A stretch of 64,000 bases of DNA from Guadua angustifolia (Eukaryota > Streptophyta > Magnoliopsida > Poales > Poaceae). The stretch is from NCBI GenBank assembly GCA_036346375.1, contig CM070520.1, forward strand, positions 20,498,852 through 20,562,851. The letters run 5' to 3'. Positions 58,460 through 64,000 of this stretch are shown piece after piece. Each line of letters opens with the position of its first letter. Position 1 is the stretch's first letter. Position numbers and translations under genes: made by a program. The notes under the pieces are model-generated. The model saw only the letters and a list, made by a program, of their open reading frames with translations. It was not told the DNA's origin and made no database searches.

Positions 58460-58695
58460 TTTTCCTAAATAATTTGCACCACCTTGCATATGCGAACTCC
58501 ACATTGAACTCGGAGTCGGACCATTGCCCTCGCAGGAATGGATAAAATAGGGCGCTTCTACAACAAAACCTGTGTAACCAAGGCAGGTACAGAAAAGGAT
58601 ATCGAACCACCAAAAAGTACTCGGGAACCTTGGAACATTCTTGCTCAAAGAAATCACTTGTTTCCTGGTAGCTGGGCACAAGGAACAGGGAAATG

Positions 58696-59126
58696 CTATT
58701 CTCTTTTGTCCTCCTCGGTCTCATCTTCCAAGTTGAAAGCATTGCTAACACCGGGATTTCTGTCTTTGTCAATCTTTACCATCCCTACATCACCATCAAC
58801 TCCCTTCGTCAGAGATTGAGCTTCCTCATCATCATCGTCGGCAGCTTCCCCCGAATAGGCATATCTGCACAGAGGAATAGCATGTCAACTTCAGATTTGT
58901 ACCTAATTGACCATTTTCTTATGGACTAAAACAGAACTGGATTATGCATTTTCCAAGGCTCCAAACCAATTAAGAAGCAAAATATTTACCTTTGAGAGCT
59001 TTGGGATGGTGCCCACAGATAACATATCACAAGAAGCAAAACAAATGCAAGAACATCCCAGAAGGCTGTTATGATCCAAGCACTCTGCCACCTCTCACTA
59101 AAGGGGTCTGTCGCTTTGAAAGAGAC
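58696..59126 (-). CDS. Last two exons of a GOST / lung seven-transmembrane receptor gene (partial)
   Basis: Exon 58990-59126 (137 bases, acceptor TTTTGCAG, donor GTAAAT) encodes the end of a transmembrane segment: SERWQSAWIITAFWDVLAF, then VICYLWAPSQSSQ. Exon 58696-58864 adds an acidic cytosolic tail (DDDDEEAQSLTKG... NAFNLEDETEEDKRE) and a stop at 58696-58698. The exons join in frame, with the Arg codon split AG/A. Plant proteins of this family are Golgi-associated seven-helix proteins related to GPR107/108. The upstream exons must lie to the right, beyond the retrotransposon that starts at 59146. No damage is seen in these two exons. Confidence 0.88.
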
Positions 59127-59145
59127 CTGCAAAATGAAGCCAGAA

Positions 59146-59465
59146 TGTTATGTGCGCAGCTCCGAAGGAAATAGCGATGCCCCGGCTTGCGGATCAATAG
59201 CCTCGGCCGGCGGTAGCGCGGCGCCAGCAGGACGGCGGGAGCGACCCTCAGCCGCTGTCGCCAGAAACGGAGAAGAGGGAAAAACGACAATGCGAGATGA
59301 AAGGCAACAGGTACTCTGCTGCTTGATCTTTATTGCTTCATGGGTGGCTTATTATATAGCCAACGCTAACCATAGCAATCCTATTCGGATTCTAATACAA
59401 ATCCAACTCTTATTCGGATGCTAATACAAACCCAACTAAAACTCTGTAATCTGGAAAGTAATACA
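59146..59465 (-). repeat. 3' LTR of the chromovirus, with TATA box and poly(A) signal
   Basis: On the minus strand it starts TGTATTACTTTCC and ends GCGCACATAACA. TATATAAT is at 59351-59358 and AATAAA at 59329-59334, giving a compact promoter and processing site. The inner edge (59465) is the best CA/TG boundary but could vary by a few bases. Confidence 0.75.
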
Positions 59466-59475
59466 AACTAACTCA

Positions 59476-61836
59476 TTAACCGGCAACTTGTTTGGTGCGG
59501 CCACGACGTGTGAAGTGGTGGCCGAACCTGACATCTCCCCCCTCCTCGACAAACAACTCGTCCACGAGGTGGAAATCAGGATACAATTGCTGAAACTGGT
59601 GGACATGCTCCCATGTTGCTTGCGCGGGCGGCGAATCCTTCCATTGGATTAACACTTGGCGAAGACCACGCACCACACGACCACGCAAGGCTTGATCAGG
59701 AACTTGAAGAGCACGGCCATGTGCCATAGGAGGTAGTGGCGTCAGTTCTTGAGGAGGGGTCCCATGAAACTTCTTAAGAAGGCCAACATGAAATACGTCA
59801 TGAATACGAGCTCCCGGCGGAAGACGAAGACGATAAGCTACTGTCCCAATACGAGCGACGATCTGGTATGGCCCATAGAAACGGGGACTGAGCTTGCCTG
59901 CCGATACACGCGGTAGAGATGCGGTCGGCCGCTGAGAAATACGAAGCCAAACCCAATCGTCAACAGCAAACTACACCTAACGGTGGTGTTGGTTGTAGTA
60001 AGCAGCTGCGGATGCCTGAGCTTGGAGAAGCCGATCCCTCACTTCTGATAAAAATTCATCTCTGGCCAGCATTTGCGTCTCCATGGCTGGTGATCGTGCC
60101 TCGCCCTTAACGTAGGAGCGTAGTGAAGGTGGATCGCGGCCGTAGACCACTCGAAATGGTGTTGTTTTCAACGAAGATTGATAAGAAGTGTTGTAACAAT
60201 ACTCTGCCCATGGTAGCCAACGGATCCATTGTTTCTGTCGGTCACCCGTGAAACATCTCAGATACATGGCGATGATTTTATTGGTAACCTCGGACTGGCC
60301 ATCGGATTGAGGATGATAGGCCGAGCTCATGTTGAGGCGAACGCCGGCTAACTGAAATAGCTCCTGCCAAAAGATGCTAGTAAATACCACATCCCGATCG
60401 GTGACGATGGACGAAGGTATACCATGTAGTTTCACAATGTTGTCGAAGAAAACTCGGCTCACAGATGCTGCCGTGTAAGGATGAGACAAAGGGATGAAAT
60501 GAGCGGCCTTCGAAAAACGGTCAACCACTGTTAGAATGACTGTTTTGCCACCTGATTTAGGGAGCCCTTCAATGAAATCCATAGCAATGTCAGCCCAAAC
60601 CGAATGCGGTACCTCGAGGGGTTGCAATAAACCGCCCGGATGGAGATGGTCAGTTTTGTTGCGCTGGCAGACGGAACAATCGCGGATGAAGTCTTGTATA
60701 AGCCATCGAATTCCCGGAATGTGAAAATCAGACCTCACCCGAGTAAGGGTCTTTTGTACTCCCTCATGGCCGACCTGATGACAGCCAGCCAAAATTGTGG
60801 TGACAAAATGAGAATCGGCTGGCACAAAAATACGATCCTTGTACAGAATGAGTCCATCACGGATTGACCAAGGTGTAGTGAGACGGCCTTCCTGTATGTC
60901 GGTGAGAATAGATGCCCAAGCTGTCTCGGATGGTAAAGCCCGGTGAAGATCATCAAACATGGAGAGAGATGGCACTGTCAGGGCCTGTAGGGACGCATCA
61001 GAAAGTTCGCCGTCCCTGCGGGATAAGGCATCTGCCACTGTATTTAGACGACCTGGCCGGAATTCCACGGCAAAATCAAAGCCTACCAATTTACTCACCC
61101 ATTGATGCTGAGGTATGGTAGTCAAACGCTGATCCAAAAGGAACTTGAGGCTGTAGTGGTCAGTACGGATGAGGAAAGGGCGGCCCCACACGTAAGGTCG
61201 CCAGTGTCTTACTGCTTGCACTAAGCCGATCAACTCCCGTTCGTAAGCTGCGAGCTTGATATGGCGTGCTGCAATCGGCCGGCTGTAAAAAGCAATCGGC
61301 CCGGCGCCTTGATGGAGAACAGCGCCAAAACCCGACCCAGACGCGTCGCATTCGATGATGAAGGAGCGGTTGAAGTCGTGAAGCTGTAACACCGGTGCGG
61401 AGCTGATGGCTTTTTTGAGAGCCTGAAAGGCATGGCCGGCTTCCTCATTCTAGACAAAAGATTCCTTGCGGAGAAGCTTGGTAAGGGGGGCGGCGAGGGC
61501 ACCAAAATTGACGATAAAACGTCGGTAATATCCAGCCAACCCCAAGAAAGCGCGGACAACCCGAACTGAATTTGGAGTCGGCCAGTCGGCCACTGCTGCC
61601 ACCTTCTGTTTGTCCATAGCAACGCCTGCGGCAGAAATAACATGGCCAAGATACTCCACTGACGATGTACCAAAAGAGCATTTGGATCGCTTGAGAAACA
61701 AACTATGCTGGCGAAGTGCTTGCAGGACCAGGCGAATATGACAGAGATGCTCCGCCCAAGAGGTGCTATAGATAAGAATATCGTCGAAGAAAACCAGCAC
61801 AAAACGGCGGAGAAAAGGGCCCAGAACATCATTCAT
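59476..61836 (-). pseudogene. Chromovirus reverse transcriptase end, RNase H, integrase and chromodomain
   Basis: The RT part has FFDDILIYS (about 61778-61800) and SKCSFGTSSVEYLGHVIS. After a stop near 61452, a 471-residue open stretch (59977-61392) covers RNase H (IIECDASGSGFGAVL, RTDHYSLK) and the integrase HHCC region (GHEGVQKT, CSVCQRNK). It also carries the core with ADIAMDFIEGLP, VTDRDVVFTS and DGQSEVTNK for D, D and E. The tail is frameshifted, then a chromodomain reads VLIQWKDSPPAQATWEHV with stop at 59476-59478. The large intact stretch suggests a fairly young element. Confidence 0.9.
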
Positions 61837-62951
61837 CGATTAGCTTGAAATGTGGTAGTAGCGTTGACGAGCCAAAAGGTAACACCAAGAATTCAAAATG
61901 GCCATGATCGTCTGAAATCTTTGTCTTGTGTATGTCATCGGGGTGCATGCATACCTGATGGTACCCGGAACGGAGATCCATCTTTGTGAAGAAGCGGGCT
62001 CCTTTGAGTTCATCCAATAATTCCTCGACCACGAGAATCGGAAATTTATCCTTAATGGTCTTATCATTTAAGGCACGATAATCAACGCAAAAACGCCACG
62101 TGTTATCCTTCTTTTTAACCAATAACACGGTGGCGAAAAGCCGACGATCGACGGCGAATGATGCCCTGGCGCAGCATCTCGGTACACTGCACCTCCAATT
62201 CATCTTTCTGTAGTTGAGGATATCGGTATGGCCGAACGGCCACTGCATCCGTGCCAGCAAGGAGATGAATACGATGGTCATATGCGCGTGAGGGTGGCAG
62301 TCCTGTTGGTTGTTCAAACACCTCCTTATACTGATGCAATAATGCCTCGAGGAGATCGGTTGTGTCGGTAGCCCATGCTGACATAATGGTGGTTCGATTT
62401 GTGGTGCCTTGTAAGGTAACTTGATGATCGCCGTGCCAAAATGTCATGGTCAGGTGCTGGAAATCCCAAGTGATGGGGCCCAAAGTCAGAAGCCATTGGA
62501 TACCGAGCACAAGGTCCACACCTGGAATCGGCAAGGCAAAACAATCCAGGAGAAAATGAGTGGAGCCAATCTGTATGGGCACACGGCGACAAACACCACT
62601 GCTCTGAAGACGTTCCCCATTGGCCACTGTGACTCGAAGCGAATTAGAGGCTGGCTCCACAGCAATGCCATCGCGAGTCACAATTTCTTCGGCGATAAAA
62701 TTATGGGTGGATCCAGAGTCGACAAATGCCATTAGCTGACGATTACCGATACGTACTGGAAGTCTCATGGTGCGATGGGCTTCAATCCCAGTGAGAGCCA
62801 ACAGAGAGATGGATAATGGGGTGGAATCAACATCACCTTGGCCGTCGGGATCCGGCACCACCTCCAGTCGGAACAGCTGGTTGCAAACATGGCCAGGTGC
62901 GTAATTGTCATCACAGTTATAACAGAGGCCTTTGAGGCGGCGCTCTTCCAT
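61829..62951 (-). pseudogene. Chromovirus zinc knuckle, protease and start of reverse transcriptase
   Basis: The CCHC-like knuckle CYNCDDNYAPGHVC is at about 62885-62925. The protease motif FVDSGSTHNFI (near 62700-62735) is followed by DLVLGIQWLLTLGPITWDF. The RT start WRFCVDYRALNDKTIKDKFPI and KMDLRSGYHQV are at 61950-62090. Frames change near 62150, and at about 61850 the motif after LPFG is damaged. Confidence 0.88.
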
Positions 62952-63988
62952 CTGTGCTGTGTTAACTTGCGAATGAAGCGACCCCCTGTTGATACGGGCT
63001 CACCTTCCTTGCTGGTCGTAGGAAAAGATGACGATCCCCCTGAGCTAGTAGCCGACGAAACGCCCGTCCTGACGCCACTGGCCTTCGACGTTGTCTTCAG
63101 TGTCGGGTGTGTCTCACCGAAATCCAAGAGCCGCTCGTGGGCGCGAGCCAAACTCATGGCCATGGCCAGGGTCTGCGGGGCTGCCAAACCCACAGCGATG
63201 GCGATCTTCTCCTTCAATCCAGCCACGAACATATCAATCTTCTGATCTTGACGCAAATTGGCGCGTGGCAGTAAAGATTCAAATTCTTTCTGATATTGTG
63301 CCACCGTGTTGGTTTGCTGTAGTTGCTTGAGCTCCAACAAGTGATTGCGGCGGGTTGGAGGTCCGAAGCGTAAGTTGAGACACTCCTTGAACTGCGTCCA
63401 TGTTGGTTCGCCCGACTCTTCTTCCTGAAGAACATACCACTGCTGCGCTTCACCTCGGAGATGGTATGCTGCCGTGCGAACCTTCTCCTGCTCCGGTGTG
63501 TACTGGCCTTTGAAAAAGAGTTCGCAAGTATTAAGCCAGTAGATGGGGTCATCTCCTTCATAGATGGGAAATTCCCAACGGTGAGATTTCGGAGGCCGTC
63601 CTTAGGAGGCTGCGACTGCGCCAGCCATTGCCTTGCTGTCGATGATCGCGCCTCCACCACCGATCTCGCCACCGCCGGTAGCGGAATTGAAAACCACAGG
63701 TTTCTTGACGCTAATGGTCTCCGCAATGGCGGTGGCGGCGTAGGCGGCCTCCACTGGAGTTTTGTTGGCCGGGTTTTTTTCCATCGTGTCGTCCCCTCCT
63801 GCCGCTGCAATGAAGTCATCAAATTTGGTAATGCGAGAATCATGTCGATCCAGTCTCGTATTCACCGTGGCTATGAGTGCTGAGTGACTATCCTGCACCA
63901 TTGATATGTCTTCGAGTTTGTTGAGGACGCTCTGAAGCATCGCCTTGATCGTGTGGTCCTCAGGATGATCACCATCGTCGTTGGTCAT
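62952..63988 (-). pseudogene. Chromovirus gag
   Basis: ATG at 63988 (MTNDDGDHPEDHTIK). A coiled-coil N-terminus precedes the retrotransposon gag core with WEFPIYEGDDPIYWLN, FFKGQYTPEQEKVRTAAYHL, AQQWY and LELKQLQQTNTVAQYQKEFE (63250-63590). One in-frame TAA near 63602 interrupts an otherwise continuous reading, and the frame changes again before the zinc knuckle. The 5' leader and LTR lie outside the window. Confidence 0.88.
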
Positions 63989-64000
63989 GACACCAGCCGT

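Larger units (their letters stand above)
59146..64000 (-). mobile_element. Chromovirus-type Ty3/gypsy retrotransposon (runs off the window)
   Basis: The 3' LTR is at 59146-59465. Coding runs leftward from gag ATG 63988 through protease, reverse transcriptase, RNase H and integrase to a chromodomain ending near 59479. A C-terminal chromodomain marks the chromovirus branch. It is inserted in the intron of the GOST gene in the same direction. The 5' LTR is outside the window. Several stops and frameshifts make it inactive. Confidence 0.9.

Overview
The window is a stretch of grass (Poaceae-type) nuclear genome. The signs are intron-containing plant genes, nested Ty3/gypsy and Ty1/copia retrotransposons of plant lineages, and Mutator, hAT, CACTA, Tourist-like and Stowaway-like DNA elements. 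The species cannot be fixed from sequence alone. Only two host loci are supported: a seven-exon patatin-like phospholipase gene (24645-28310, +) that looks intact, and the last two exons of a GOST/lung-seven-transmembrane receptor gene (58696-59126, -). A decayed copy of the last GOST exon lies at about 39090-39325 (+).

Layout. 1-2104: two gypsy LTR/leader arms joined head to head. About 2105-5761: long LTR-like sequence ending GGTCCCGACA. 5762-8757 and 20603-21432: a decayed Tat-type gypsy pol split inside its integrase by a second Tat-type element (8758-20602, minus, perfect AGTTC target duplication). That second element carries LTRs, a degenerate gag-pol on the minus strand, and a five-exon antisense gene on the plus strand with its own TATA box and an upstream 56-bp hairpin array. 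21433-24644: AT-rich spacer with a Stowaway-like MITE and a tandem repeat of about 160 bp. 24645-28310: phospholipase gene with a long-hairpin MITE in intron 1. 29709-38440: an 8.7-kb Mutator-like element with a transposase, a plant-mobile-domain (PMD/MAIN-like) gene and a small GRF-like zinc-finger gene. 39419-49281+: a nested stack made of a short-LTR copia-like element, a hAT element in its left LTR, a complete but dead copia element in its interior (itself holding a gypsy LTR fragment), and a CACTA terminus in its right LTR. 50000-58500: AT-rich repeat debris, a SIRE/Opie-like LTR with a nested gypsy LTR, and several MITEs. 58696-59126: GOST exons. 59146-64000: a chromodomain gypsy element inserted 19 bp upstream of a GOST splice acceptor and running off the right edge.

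How the parts work together. Each retroelement shows the usual order of gag, protease, reverse transcriptase, RNase H and integrase, but every polyprotein is broken by stops or frameshifts. The most interesting material is accessory: the antisense gene plus recurrent palindromes of the Tat element, the three-gene Mutator-like element with palindrome-bearing terminal repeats, and the effect of insertions on the two host genes. All boundaries and exon structures were read by eye. Where an edge is uncertain this is stated.
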